From contig NC_092698.1 in assembly GCF_964275005.1 (NCBI RefSeq), positions 31,117,162 to 31,181,161 of the forward strand: 64,000 bases of DNA. Direction: 5' to 3'. A model generated the notes under the pieces. That model did no database searches. It had not been told where the DNA came from and worked only from the letters and a program-made list of their open reading frames with translations. Made by a program: the position numbers and the translations under genes. The stretch's first letter is position 1, and each line of letters opens with the position of its first letter. This DNA comes from Diadema setosum (Eukaryota > Echinodermata > Echinoidea > Diadematoida > Diadematidae). This document shows positions 15,399 through 27,725 of the stretch, piece by piece.

Positions 15399-15731
15399 CT
15401 CATACTTCAATCAGGAAGGTTTCTCACCTCCCTGCTTCAATCAAGTTACAGGAGCTATGGGCAACATCCGATGGTTTATGAGTCTTTCATAATCGGTTCC
15501 ACGTACGGTAACTTCAATTATGCACAAACGACAAGTTTGAACAACTTTTGACTGCCGTCCTGTTACGGCCATTGTTGTCTTCTTTTTGTCGGGAAACAGG
15601 ATGTTAAATCAAACCTTCAGCAGCTCCACCACGGAACATGACCTTTACTAGCCTGTAATGATTTGTTCGCTCATCATCTACGTACATGCATGTGGTAATG
15701 CACACTGTATGACATGACTGCAATGTCCTTA

Positions 15732-16300
15732 TTAAAGGACAAGTCCACCTTCATAAACATTTGGATTAAGTGAATACAGAATTATTAGTAAAACACATCA
15801 GTGAAAGTTTGGGGAAAATCGGACAATCCGCTCAAAAGTTATGAATTTTTAAAGTATCTGCACAGTCACTCCTGGATGAGAAGACAACTACAGTGTATGA
15901 TGCCACATGCGTAGAACGTTTAAGGAAAATATAAAGAGATTTTCACAAACTTTAGTTTCCGACAAAAGTGCACATTTCCTCGACCTGTCACCCACGTAAT
16001 GTTAAGGGTAATATTATTCCCCCTAACTGCTGAAAGAGGCAAGTCAAGTGTTCTTTTATTATGCGAGAAAAGTGAGAATAAAATATGTTGAATTTTCTTT
16101 ATATTTTCTTAATATTGTTGTACACGACATCACAAGCTGTAGTAGTCTTCTCATCCAGCAGTGACTGAGCAGAAACTTCAAAAATTCTTGAATGGATGAA
16201 GAACTTTTGAATGGATTGTCCGATTTTCATCAAACTCTCACTTATGTGTTCTACTAATGTCGCAATGTTGATGCTTTCACTCAATCCACATTTCTCTTTG
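15732..16300. mobile_element. Palindromic TTAA-type MITE (family A), 3' flank of the EMI gene
   Basis: The left end is TTAAAGGACAAGTCCACC. The two halves are inverted copies of each other: GGAAAATCGGACAATCCGCT and CACTCCTGGATGAGAAGAC on the left, GTCTTCTCATCCAGCAGTGA and GGATTGTCCGATTTTCATC on the right. The last ~20 bp of the right end, including its TTAA, have been lost. It ends about 15 bp beyond the EMI stop codon, so it probably lies inside that gene's 3' UTR. Full-length relatives are at 47247 and 62316. Confidence 0.8.
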
Positions 16301-16314
16301 GGTTTTGGTTTCTT

Positions 16315-16415
16315 CTAACGACACAACAGACAGAACACCAGGGCCGAAGTACTGGCGATGATGGAGAGCTCTGGCCATGATCTTCCCTTTCCGCCGGAGG
16401 TCATTCCGGATGCCT
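16315..16415 (-). CDS. EMI gene exon 4: spacer, hydrophobic tail and stop
   Basis: After the acceptor TTTTGTTCTGCAG it encodes ASGMTSGGKGRSWPELSIIA then STSALVFCLLCR and a TAG stop at 16315-16317. The phase matches exon 3. It could be one of several alternative last exons, though none other was found. Confidence 0.75.
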
Positions 16416-19094
16416 CTGCAGAACAAAACCAACAATGTTTATTCAGAAGTCACGAAATGTTTAAGATATCCTTTAAAGGCGACATCTTTTTTTATTCTTG
16501 CACTGTCTCATCAAAATCAAAAATATAAAATTGTTAATTAATTTTCATCCTAAACCTCCTATGAAAAACACAAGTATTCATAGATGCGTGTAGCTGTGTT
16601 GACAATTATCTTTTTTTTTATTATTAGCCAGTCATGAATATCTCTAATATTTGTCATTATCGTCATAATCCAAATCAGACTTTATGCTTTGAAGATCTGT
16701 TGTTGCGCACACAACACTGAATCATGAAGCATGTCAATCTACACTGTAGACTATCATGTCCCCTTTCCGCCCCCTTTTTTGTAATGATTGTGCTTCTTGA
16801 TTCTGATTATTTGAAAGTTGAGTACCCATGAGGTGTTTGATCATTTTCTAGTTACTTTCTTTTCATAAAAGAAAGATTAAAGGCTTGTTTTAAGACAATA
16901 TGGCGTATATTTTAATCGATGGTGCAATGGCATAGAGGAAACATGCTGACTTACGTAGACACAGTTGTCCCTGCTGTAAATAGCCCTTGCAACATACCCG
17001 GATGTGACGGTAGGTCGTTCTTTGTTCCAGCCGATAAGTCAGACGATATACGTCTCTACAATTAAAAAAAAAAAAATAATAATAATAATAAAAGTACGGG
17101 AAATGTTTTGTCTCAGAAACCATCGTGAATTTCATGATGCGAAACGTTTGAGGAAGCTTCAAAATTGGGATTGATATTACGATGGAATTTGCGGGACACA
17201 GATGAAGAAAGAACACGCCTCTCAGTCATGTCTGTGTTTCATGCGTCGTATATTAAAGATGATTATACAATTAACCAGCGAATATTACATAGGAATATTG
17301 ATCAATTTTCACGATATGATTTTAGCGTGACTGCTAATTTTAGATGCATGATAAGAAAATATTGGGCATAATACTAAAACAAACGCTACTCTTTCACACT
17401 CATAGGGGCTTCTGCTGATGAATGTGGTTTTTATTTAGAAGTGCAGTCCTCATCTTGCGTTAAAATATGTTAAGACAGATGTTTTATAGAAATGGCAAGA
17501 CAAATGGTGATGATAAAAGACATGAGAATTAGGGAAATTGTGTTTGTGTGCGTTAGCATAAACCTTGGGTGATAGATTTTGTTTCTCTCCTGACAGAAAA
17601 TATGATGAATTTAGATACGCGCATACACCACTATACTCACCTTTTACGTGTGCATTTAAACCATGACATAAATTTGACACATGGAACGAAGTAGATTTCC
17701 GTGTACAGTTTGTTCTGCGTTGTGGTGACGTTTGTTGTGAAGCTGGGTTACCATGGTGACGAGTTGTTAACAGGCGAGGCGGAGAAGTTAGAGCGGAGAT
17801 TGAGAAATAAAACGAATACGAATTCATAGACAGAAAGCTGATATTATTGAACGCTGCACAACTAACCTCGGTAAAAATACACGATGAAAAGTATGCACAA
17901 CATAAGGCAATGAAATTGAATGTGAGAGGATGGAAGAAGAAATGGATTTGTCACGAAGTGTGGAAATCAACGATGGAGATGAAAGGCGCAAGACAACCGA
18001 ATAAGCTAAACGGAATAATAACAATTCAGCATAATCGTTACAAATACGGAGCATTCGGAATAATGTATCTTACATCTCTGATGCTTTTCTTTTGTGAGTT
18101 GTGCTCACGAACGATATGGTGATATAATGATTGCAATAAGGAGGTTCTATAGACTTTATCAGTGATGATGATGATGATACTGCCAACATATAATGATGAC
18201 CAAGAAAGTAATAATTAGCAACTGAAACATGATCTCGGCAATAACTGACAGCAATCACATCTGCATGAGAGAGAAAGGGAGAGGGGAGGGGGAGGAAAAG
18301 GGAGTTTGACTGCAGGCAATTTAAGCAGGGACGTGGCGAGAGATCTTTCCACGTTCCTGATTTAAGCTATCACCTTCGCTAAAATGAAGAGCATGAAGTT
18401 GACATTGACATCAACGGTAAACTATAAGTCATGCAGTGCGACTTGAAAACAGTAGTTTCGGTATGAGGACCACTGAAATGCGATCTACACAATGTAGGCG
18501 TACCTTTATATGAAAGGGACGGGTTCCTTGATAGATCAATTCCTCCTCTTCTTTTTTAATGTCCAATAATTCTATATAATCCAATGTTTGTTACTATATA
18601 TAATGCCACTTACCTTTGTCATTTTGCGGACCTCTGGACGGTCATAACAGGCATTTGAAGGCAGGAATATCATCTCAGCTTAATATACCATTTTTTAAAT
18701 ATACTTCATCTAATCTCAACAACCAAATTTCATAGTCATGATGTATGATACCCGATTTAGGAAAAGGTTGATGAATATGGTTTTCTCTCATATTGTGAGT
18801 GGGAAAAGGTAGTAGCATACTTATAAAATCATTTGTATAATCGTGTACAGCTATATAGGCAATTTACCTTTCTATTCTCCGACAGACATGGGGACCCGAT
18901 TGGTTGAGCGACTTTGCAATGACGTCGTCATAATCGGCATAGCTGCTAGAGTCAGACCGTGCATCGTCGGAGTCAAAGTCGATCACGCTCAAGCCGAGAA
19001 TGGCGGGAACCATGAGTAAACAGACGACAGCTATACATAACCGGAGTGGGCAGATTCCTTCCGACATACTCGCAGAACACACAGGCAGTGGCAT
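16315..19094 (-). CDS. Small secreted or membrane-tethered EMI-domain protein
   Basis: Four minus-strand exons (18868-19094, 17641-17742, 16955-17055, 16315-16415) join with GT-AG introns of phase 2, 2 and 1 and encode 176 residues. Residues 1-35 contain a signal peptide (hydrophobic CIAVVCLLMVPAILGL). An acidic Ser/Asp linker follows (36-62). Residues 68-142 are an EMI domain with its six cysteines in order: HVC at 71, VPC at 97, FKC at 106, VCC at 131-132 and LC at 142; the WFKCTRKR and CCKGY blocks are hallmarks of the family. EMI domains mediate extracellular multimerisation in emilins, multimerins and MEGF10/PEAR1-like receptors. Here the protein stops soon after: a Gly/Ser-rich spacer (146-156) leads to a hydrophobic tail (LSIIASTSALVFCLLC), which suggests a GPI-attachment signal or a C-terminal anchor. 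Possible N-glycosylation sites are NQS at 64 and NVT at 80. No EGF or collagen exons were seen nearby. Ligand and role are unknown. Confidence 0.85.
16955..17055 (-). CDS. EMI gene exon 3: C-terminal EMI segment
   Basis: After the acceptor TTAATTGTAG it encodes RDVYRLTYRLEQRTTYRHIR then VCCKGYLQQGQLCL, ending in phase 1 at GTAAGT. The double cysteine is the conserved end of EMI domains. Confidence 0.88.
17641..17742 (-). CDS. EMI gene exon 2: central EMI segment
   Basis: The acceptor is ATGGTAACCCAG. The exon encodes FTTNVTTTQNKLYTEIYFVP then CVKFMSWFKCTRK and ends in phase 2 at GTGAGT. A stop lies in frame just upstream of the acceptor, which supports the splice. Confidence 0.85.
18868..19094 (-). 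CDS. EMI gene exon 1: signal peptide, acidic linker, first EMI cysteine
   Basis: The ATG at 19094 has a purine at -3; a second in-frame ATG at 19067 (MSEGICPL) would also keep the signal peptide. The exon encodes VIDFDSDDARSDSSSYADYD and ends at PHVCRRIE plus two bases, then GTAAAT. Confidence 0.82.
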
Positions 19095-19096
19095 CC

Positions 19097-19104
19097 TTTA
19101 AATA
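19097..19104 (-). promoter_or_regulatory. TATA-like box just upstream of the EMI gene
   Basis: TATTTAAA on the minus strand lies 2 bases before the first ATG. If it is a functional TATA box, transcription would begin near 19070 and the second ATG at 19067 would be the real start. This is inference. Confidence 0.25.
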
Positions 19105-19324
19105 GCGAACAAAATTAATGTTCTTTCAATTACCTTCAAGACGTCAGATTGTGCAGAATTTAGTTAGACGTGGGGATCTTTAATGATATTGCAGGGGCCG
19201 GTAACAATCTAGAAAATGTTTAACTCCATAACTGTATAACATGTTTTAAATTTTTCAGGACGAAATTGACGTAAAGGTTAAATTGTTCTTGTCAAGTTGA
19301 GTTCTAATACAGATTGATATTTTG

Positions 19325-19669
19325 TCAGGGAAAAGTTGAAGCGAAAGTTGAAGCGAAAAGAATAGGAGCGGGTGGCCTCTTTCTGACAACTACTTCTCGA
19401 AGTTGACGTTGAACATGCCACGACCGATGTTCGAACACTTCGTCTACGCCTTTGTTGCCTGGATTCTCCCGCCGGATCAGGCTGATTTTAGAAGTAATGC
19501 CCACCGCGGGTTTCCCCCAAGAGTTTCCGAAATCAATCAACTCCATCAGTGTGACCTTTCGAGCGAGCTCGTGTACGCCCAAAACTGCCCCAACCGAGCT
19601 GGCACGATCTATCAGGCTGTGCTCGACTCCCACTCCGAGACTTTGAAGATGCAAAGCCTCATCCTGCAA
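19325..19669 (-). other. Unrecognised open stretch with higher GC content
   Basis: A 114-codon frame beginning MQDEALHLQSLGVGVEHSLI is open on the minus strand, and an overlapping 95-codon frame is open on the plus strand. The stretch is richer in GC than its flanks, which suggests either a real exon or a piece of a mobile element. A plausible acceptor (AAAATTGCAG) precedes the minus-strand frame at about 19664. I do not recognise the protein in either direction. Confidence 0.25.
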
Positions 19670-21052
19670 TTTTGTTGTAAGAAATCTTGAACAAAATTTC
19701 GCCTAGTGTTGTTGGAGACATTTTACCCCCTCCCCCTTTTTGTACAATATGACAATTCTTTGTCTTAGAAAGTTATTCAAACTTCTTGGCGTTTCCGACC
19801 CTTTAGGAGACATAAATAACAGAAAGAAAATCCGAGAGTTGCGAGGTTGCAGACTTTGTAAACACTATGTGTTACGAATCTTCAGTTCAAAGTACAGTAG
19901 GTAACCGCTTTTCCTTTGACTTTTCACATACAGTCTACTTGAGAAATAATGGAATTTGTAAGACTATGATTCATACTCATATCAGTATTAAGGATTTGTT
20001 TAATCTATATGGAAAGGAACCCACAGATAACCTTTCCCCTTTGCAAATTGTTGTTGTTGTTGTTGCTTTTTTGCATATCCTTTCGTTTAATGAAATTAAT
20101 CCCCACTTCTAAAATATGGATTATGAGACCTGCCACAATGGGAATTTACCACGAGTTTTCATGGAACACAAAGGCTACTAGTATTTACACGCAATTTATG
20201 TATATATATTTTTTTTATATTTCATTTCACCTATAATAAGACATTCCTCATCCTTCATACATCGTCATCCGCCCACTTCCAGAAGCACAGATTCGGAAAA
20301 TGACGTCATCACCTAGACTTCAATTTTACCTCACGAATTATTTAGTCACTTCAGACGTAGGGGAGGTCGAAGAGAACAATGACCTCCCTCATCTCTTCAC
20401 ATAGGACATAGATCTGCACAGACATAATAAACAAAAAGAGGGAGGTAGAATCAGAAATGACGGAAGAGGTATGACTAGATAGAACATTGCATTATACATC
20501 ACTGCGCACAGAGAGAAAATGATATGATGGGGGCATGGTGACGGAATTTTAAGCTTAACGGATGGGCAACAACTGGCAGCATTATTTTTAATCAAACCAA
20601 ACGAAAAAACTCTTTGAAAATCAAATTGTCATCACTACTCTAATCATCAACTTTTTGACCAAGCTAAGGAGTCAGCGTTGGGCAACACTTCTTCGCAGAA
20701 GGATGATACTTATACTGGAAGATATAAAGTCACTGTCATCCTTGTTTTCCTTTTCAGTAAAGGTCTGCTCGTCCCCCCCCCCCCCCTCTTTTTCTACATT
20801 ATTCATATTGCACGATACCCGTGGCGCATTTTTTCTTATTCTTTATTTGAATTTCGTTCAATTTCATATCACAAAATTCATTTCCACAGAAACAAAAATA
20901 AAACATTATGCAAAGACAAAGACAAACAATCACATACTGATTGCTCTCCCCCCCCCCCAACACACACACTTTTTTTTAATGTTATATTCTTTGAGTTTCA
21001 TTCAATATCAAATCCATATTAACAATGAAATTAATCTTACCAACAATCTTAC

Positions 21053-21086
<34 letters not shown>

Positions 21087-24000
21087 AATACACAACATTA
21101 AACAGCCCCTGAAACATATGACATCATCTGGGCCGCATTCTGACATCATTTTGAGAAGGACCCATTTACACTGCCTCAATATGCACCCCTCTTTATTGTG
21201 ATTCCTAGGAATGAAGCTCGATTGTTTTCATCACGAGCAATATGTTTATGCAATGACTTGAGGTTCAGATGTATTGGGTAACAGGCCGTTTCAATTTTCA
21301 CATTTCAATTTCACAATTTTCACACATACCAAACATGCACACACACACACACACACGTAAAAACTAGAGAAAACAAGAGTACATTTGGATCCTGTCTTTG
21401 TATTTTGTAACCTGTTCTGTTATTTATACTTTACACACAAATTTGCATACTTTTGTTGCACATTGCACATTGACAGATAACTAAATGTTAACAAAACACA
21501 GAGTCCATCAAACTTGTTTTGCGGATGAGGGCTACTTATTTTACTTATCACTTATCTTTTGACTGGTCATAAATAATGAAATAAAAAAAAGCATGTTATT
21601 CACAATGATTACTAACATGACTAACTTTTCAAAAGAAGCTGATACACAACATTACGAACATTGACATAGAATTTACTTTGCATTACGTACATACATTGTT
21701 ATATTAGCTATATTGCTTGTATACATGATGAATGATTGTTCTTTAAATGCTTGGGGTCTTATTCAGCAGTCTTATTACCATGCAAACGTTGCTACAAGTT
21801 ATGTGTTGAGAGGTAGAGAAATGTTCAGAAATGAGGTTTTACATTCTCCTCTTTCTCTCAAGTTCCTCTGAACTTTCCTAAAGTTGCATAATTAATCTGC
21901 AAGTTTGTTTCATCTCATTTCCAGAATGCACGAATAAAACAATTCACTCCACTTTTGTAGCTGGACTTATTTTACATGTGAATCTGGACTAATGCAAAAA
22001 TGTACTAATCCCTCACATAACTGCTACATGAAAAACCAGGATTCAATTTTCTGTGGAAATGCAGCCAAACCTGGATGGCACAAACACCATGTTTAACACT
22101 GTTGCAAGTGTTCCTTTACCATATGAAAACCATGGTGTATTCAGCTATGGAACTGCACACTCAATATCGAGGAAAATTGATAGGTGGTCTAATCTTTTTT
22201 TCTGTCCCTGCAACTTGGCTAATTCTGAATAGTTAGCTTCTTGATAAATGCTACTAAATTGCCCTGTTGAGACTTAGATATCTTAGCACAGCAAACAATG
22301 CTCTGTGTCAGTCTCCTGAGTTTGCAAAAAAGAATTGCCTTCCATTATCCTCCAAACTCTCCTGGCAGATCATTGTACAGCATACTAAAGCATCAAGCCT
22401 ACATGTACAGCATAATACATAAGTCTTGAAATTGACATAGATGGTTGGATGATGATAAATATGACAACCTTACTGGCTAATGACCTGGTGGTGGAGGAAA
22501 AAATCCCAACAAATGAAAAAAAAAAAAAACCCTGAATAATCCACTTTTTAACAAACCAATGTACTCAGCTTCCAAAATATACAGGTAAAACTTAGTGACT
22601 ATAAATAAGTGATGTAAAAAAGAACAAACATTTACAAATTGTAAAGAAATATTGTTATCAACATGGAACCACAGCAATTTAAATAAGAATTTACCTCAAA
22701 GGGAAAAAAAGGCATTAGGAATGGAAGTAATGAAACATAAATAATATAGACAACAAAGCTTTCAATGTTGTGACCATTTGAATTGAATGTTATCAATTTG
22801 TCTCATGCTTGGAAGCTATCTATGCTTTCTTTGTCATGTACCTTGGACAATGTGTACATGGGTATAGTGTAATGGGGTTTTCTGTGACAATTGATACTCA
22901 AGGCACACACATAGTGTCAAAAAATCTTGCAGACACGGGATAAAAGCTTCTGCAACAATGTTACTATCACATCATTTGCATAACACATCTTATTAGGGTG
23001 TTCTTTTTTTCAAATATAATGTCATGAAGTTCACATTTTCTTAAAAGAAGCATTTTGTCCATTACTTTGCTCTAGGTGTATTATTGACATAATTCAAAAA
23101 CAAAAATCTCAAGGACAGACAAACTACACAGTGAAAAAGTCTTTGAAAGACCAATGAGGCCCCATATATGACATCCAGATACAAACAGTCATGACATTCT
23201 TGTTAATCTCTTCATACTTACTAATCTGTCCCTTCAGTATCACCATTTCAGTAAAAATCAATGATAAAGTTACCAGTCCTGTCTTCAGGAAATTTTACAC
23301 AAAGGCGGTGATCATTCAAAACAATAAAAAAAAAAATGTCATTGTAAATATGCAGATGGAAGGGAACACACAACCATCATTTAACAACTTTACAGAATGC
23401 AGTAGACACCATAGATTACTTATATACTAGGATACTTTCCCGCTGGACATAATGTCTTTTGATTCAGATCAAATCAAATGTGTCCTGCAAGCAACAAATC
23501 ACCATGGACATTTGTACAAAGCGCTAAAAAACAAAATGTGGCTGAATGTGCATATATATGCGCACTGATTTTTGGGAAGTATGCTTGTGACTGTACACAT
23601 TTTTGCACATACCTTGCTATCATGATAAAAAGAAATTGACACGAGACATATGCACACAGTGTACATGCTTTCTATCTCTTTGTCTTTCTTTCTTTCTGTC
23701 GGTCCGTCTGTCTCTCTTTATGGCACACGGACAAAACAAACATTATGAAGTAAAATGTACAGGATACAAAACACAAATAGAGCTTCAAAATCTTGTCTCT
23801 GGTATTTGTACATACCTCAAAGAGTATCATATTCAAATACATGTAATTCATGGCATGAAGGTACATCACACATGACAAAAAAAAAAAGGAAGAAGAAAAG
23901 AAAAGAGTAATGTGAGTGCAGTTTAATACAAAAATGGAAATTGTTGTGATGACAAAAAAAAAAAAACAACATTTAATTCTTTACAAATATTTCTTTTTTT

Positions 24001-24245
24001 TTTCTTTTTTTCAGCATACATTTGGCATCTGCCCTTTCTTTCCATGCTTAAGACACATTTCATTGGGGTAAATAATTTTAATGTGGAATTAAAAATTGAG
24101 TAAGATGTCATAAGACAGGCAAGTGAAACAGACTGATTCATAAAATTATCTTCACATCATTTCAGACTTCCTGATTAAAACTTGTCACATCGTATGCCCA
24201 GACAAATATTCTGTGGTTCCAGGGTTGTTCCATGTTTATTGTTTT

Positions 24246-24277
<32 letters not shown>

Positions 24278-24349
24278 CACAGAGTCATAAAGTATATGAT
24301 TTTAGCAGACAGCATGAGTCAAATCGCTTTTAATAGAATACAGTAACAA
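19670..24349. other. Interval between the EMI gene and SPPL2, probably partly SPPL2 3' UTR
   Basis: No gene was seen. It is AT-rich with (CA)n tracts near 21052-21080 and 21337-21355, C-runs at 20774-20788 and 20947-20958, and many poly-A or poly-T runs. SPPL2 ends at its right edge, so the right part is likely transcribed as its 3' UTR. Confidence 0.4.
24235..24240 (-). promoter_or_regulatory. Candidate SPPL2 polyadenylation signal
   Basis: AATAAA on the minus strand lies about 110 bases after the SPPL2 stop codon. A (GTT)n microsatellite at 24241-24277 directly precedes it in the gene's direction. Other weaker A-rich signals follow further left. Confidence 0.35.
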
Positions 24350-24360
24350 TTAGTCATAGC
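24350..24360 (-). CDS. SPPL2: SPPL2 exon 15 (last two residues and stop)
   Basis: After the strong acceptor TTTTCTCTTTTTCTCCCCAG, the phase-1 frame gives Gly (shared), Tyr, Asp and TAA. Only 11 coding bases precede the 3' UTR. The assignment rests on phase and acceptor quality alone. Confidence 0.55.
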
Positions 24361-25229
24361 CTGGGGAGAAAAAGAGAAAATAGCTAGACAATTATTTCAT
24401 TTCTCAGCATTGTAAGTGCTTCAAAGTCACTTGTATCCACATGTGAACAAACTGGATAAGCAGTATAATCAACTCAATAAAGACAAAACAACTCTGCACC
24501 ATACACACACAGATGATAAATTTGTTACACCTATGACCTAACACTGATTGGTCCCCGGTGTCGGTTAAATTTGTCAAAGGCATGCATTGACTTTATATGT
24601 GCAGTCGAGTGCTACCTGCATAATGACTAAATAAGAATTAGGTTCTACTCTTGCCTGGCTCAAACAAACTCACAGACCTAGCATACGTTCAAATGCATGA
24701 TTTATGTCTGTTTTTGTCCACACAATTCTGTGTCTGAGAGTTAGATGGAACTCGGGGGGGGGGGGGGGGGGGGTGGGCAGTTTAATCTGCAGGGAAGACA
24801 TATCCCTCTCATTTCAGCTTAAAACCAAAGTCATTGTGTAGGATAGCTAACATCACACTAAAACAACATGAAGCAGGCTAAGCAGCAGCATAAAAATGCC
24901 TTTGAATACACACGAAATCAGAATTATAATGACTGTTGTCATCAAAAGTGTGTGCAATGCAACAAGAAAACACCATTTGAGTGGACACCTTTCTACTGCT
25001 GTATTGATGGTGAACTTACTTATCCACTTTACACAATAATACAACACATAACCTCACCTCCTTAGGTAAATAAACACAAATGTGAGACAGCAAAATGTCA
25101 GACGCCAATACTTAAACAGTGGTTTGGTAAATTTGTAAGTGAAGATAACTATGTGCATGAGGGATATAGAAGTGGCGTGCATTAAATTGTTCCGTATCAA
25201 GATATACTATATACAAATGCATACTGATA

Positions 25230-25286
<57 letters not shown>

Positions 25287-27673
25287 CAAGATTCGTAGAG
25301 GGCACTAAGCCAAAAGAAGCATATACTCTTTGCCTACCCTATCTCTTGATATTTGCCGCACAGGGCAAAAAAAGACCCAAAAAACAACAAAACAAAACAA
25401 CAAACCTTTGCTTAACCTTCTTTGCTTTTATTACCTGACTCCTTGTTGCCCACACACTGACTGCTTTGAGGGCTAACAGGATGAATCATTCGTTCAACTT
25501 CACTTGGTTCTCCTTCGTCTGTACGCGGCTGGACTGTTTGAGTTGAATCAACATTCGCTGAGGCTCTCGAGCTAGCTGGAGACCCCACACTTTCTTTCTG
25601 CACGGATAAAAAATATATCACGTGTCATTGGCTATGTGCAAATATCATACACGCTTTCATGCATGCATCTATCATGTTCTAGCAGCATGATGCTTGTTAT
25701 GATATGTTTTCTAACTGTCTGGCAAAACCAAAGACCAGGCAAAGCATGATAGTGTTGTACATTCATCAATCCAAAACAAGTACAGCTGAGGATCTCTGAT
25801 CACAAACATCTGAGACTAAAATGGATACAGGGTAAGACCTTCAATTAAATACTCTGTTCAGATTTATTTTTGCATTTCAGACATTTCACAAATCAAAGCT
25901 GCATCTGTGGATTTCCTTTCTATGTATGATATCACAAATACTCAGCGTCAATTGATGTTTGTTTTTTCTTAATCACCTTTACTGTCAAAATATCTGGGAC
26001 AACAACAAACTTTTATTCAAGTCAGTACTAGACACTTTCTACCTAATGGGCCATATTTTATTCACATTATTTCACAAAATGGGATTAGTACATAAACAAT
26101 TGTGTAATTTTACTGTAATTCTGATCAGTAAAGGAATTTTTCATCATATATTCAAAATGAAAAATAAACAATATCGCAAAAACAAACAAAACAAACAAAA
26201 ATCAAGAACTTATAATGGCTGTACACTGCAAGACATAAAACAAGTAATGTGACTGTGAGAGACAGTCAGAAATGAATCAATGTCGGATTACAAAACTGAC
26301 AAATGGCATGCTGGCTTTTGATTCCATGCAATAGGTTGCCATACCAACACATGAATTCACAGCGCACACTACAGCTTGCAAGGCTTTACACCAGAGTGCT
26401 ACATACATGTAGGTATAGAAAGTCGCTTGGTTTACCGGCTTGGATCATACACGCAATGGCCCCGGGGGCATGTAGTGTGGCCCAAACATACAAGGGGAAT
26501 GGATTCATGTCATGTTAAACTTTTTAGCAGTTACAGAACTCCACACCGCCTGAGAGACTGCGCTATACATGTAACTTGTTTTTGGCAACAGGATCACATC
26601 AACAGGTGGTATTTATGAATTTAATGTTTCTTGCAGCTGTATTTTGCAGACCGGGGCCGGTAAATCAACATGCTTGTAGCACCCTGTGAAGTTGGGATTA
26701 GTAAAAATGTCTCGCCAGGATTTGTACAAACACCAGGAAATGTACAAATGTCTCCCTAGGAAATGTACAAATCTTGTAAAAATTGAATCAACGGGAAATG
26801 TACAAACATCTCGCTTGGAAATGTACAAACGTTCAATTTTGCTGGGAAATGTACAAACACTGCTGGGAAATGTACAAATCATGTACTTCAACGGTATTAC
26901 ATACCAACGGTATATAGATGAACTCAATGTCTTACAAAACTGCTCATGAACCTTTACCACTTGGCAGCTAGCATCTTCATGGCGATATGATTTTTATTTG
27001 TTTAATATGGTGATATGATTTTTATTTGTTTAAATGAGCCCCCATCCCCGCCTAAGAAAGGGGTGGGGTGGGGGACCTGAAGTCTCCCATTTTTCACATT
27101 TTCTGCATCTTCTTGAAAAATCTATGAAGGTTATTACCAAATGTCAGGGGGAGGAGGAGGATTTTTCACATTTTCAGCATCTTTTAAAAAATCTATGACA
27201 GATCACCAGACGTGGAAGGTAGCATCCCCAGGGTAATAGAATCCCACTTTGTATGAAGGGGCAACAAGTCTGGGGGATGGAGGGGTGGGGGTTGGGGAGA
27301 CCAAGTCTCAAATTAAGAGATTGTTTTAAAAAAACAAACAAACAAACAAACTTCTCTTGAACCAGAAGTGATAGGGATAATACAGTGCTTCATTAAGTAC
27401 ATTTAAGTACATCATAGTATTATGATGATGGAAAAACTGAGTTTATCATATTTGGATAAAAACAGCAGCTTGCGAAGTTAAAAATTCCCAGTCTTCATAT
27501 TGGTCAGTATCAATCTGCCCTGGAGGGGTGGGGCTTGGGGATGGAGGGGTGGGGCTTGGGGAGACAAAGGCCCAAATTAAGAGATTGTTTTAAAAAACAA
27601 TCAAACAAACTTCTCTTGACCCAGACGAGATAGGGATAATACAGTGCTTTATCTATATATATAAAAGTCTCGA

Positions 27674-27725
<52 letters not shown>

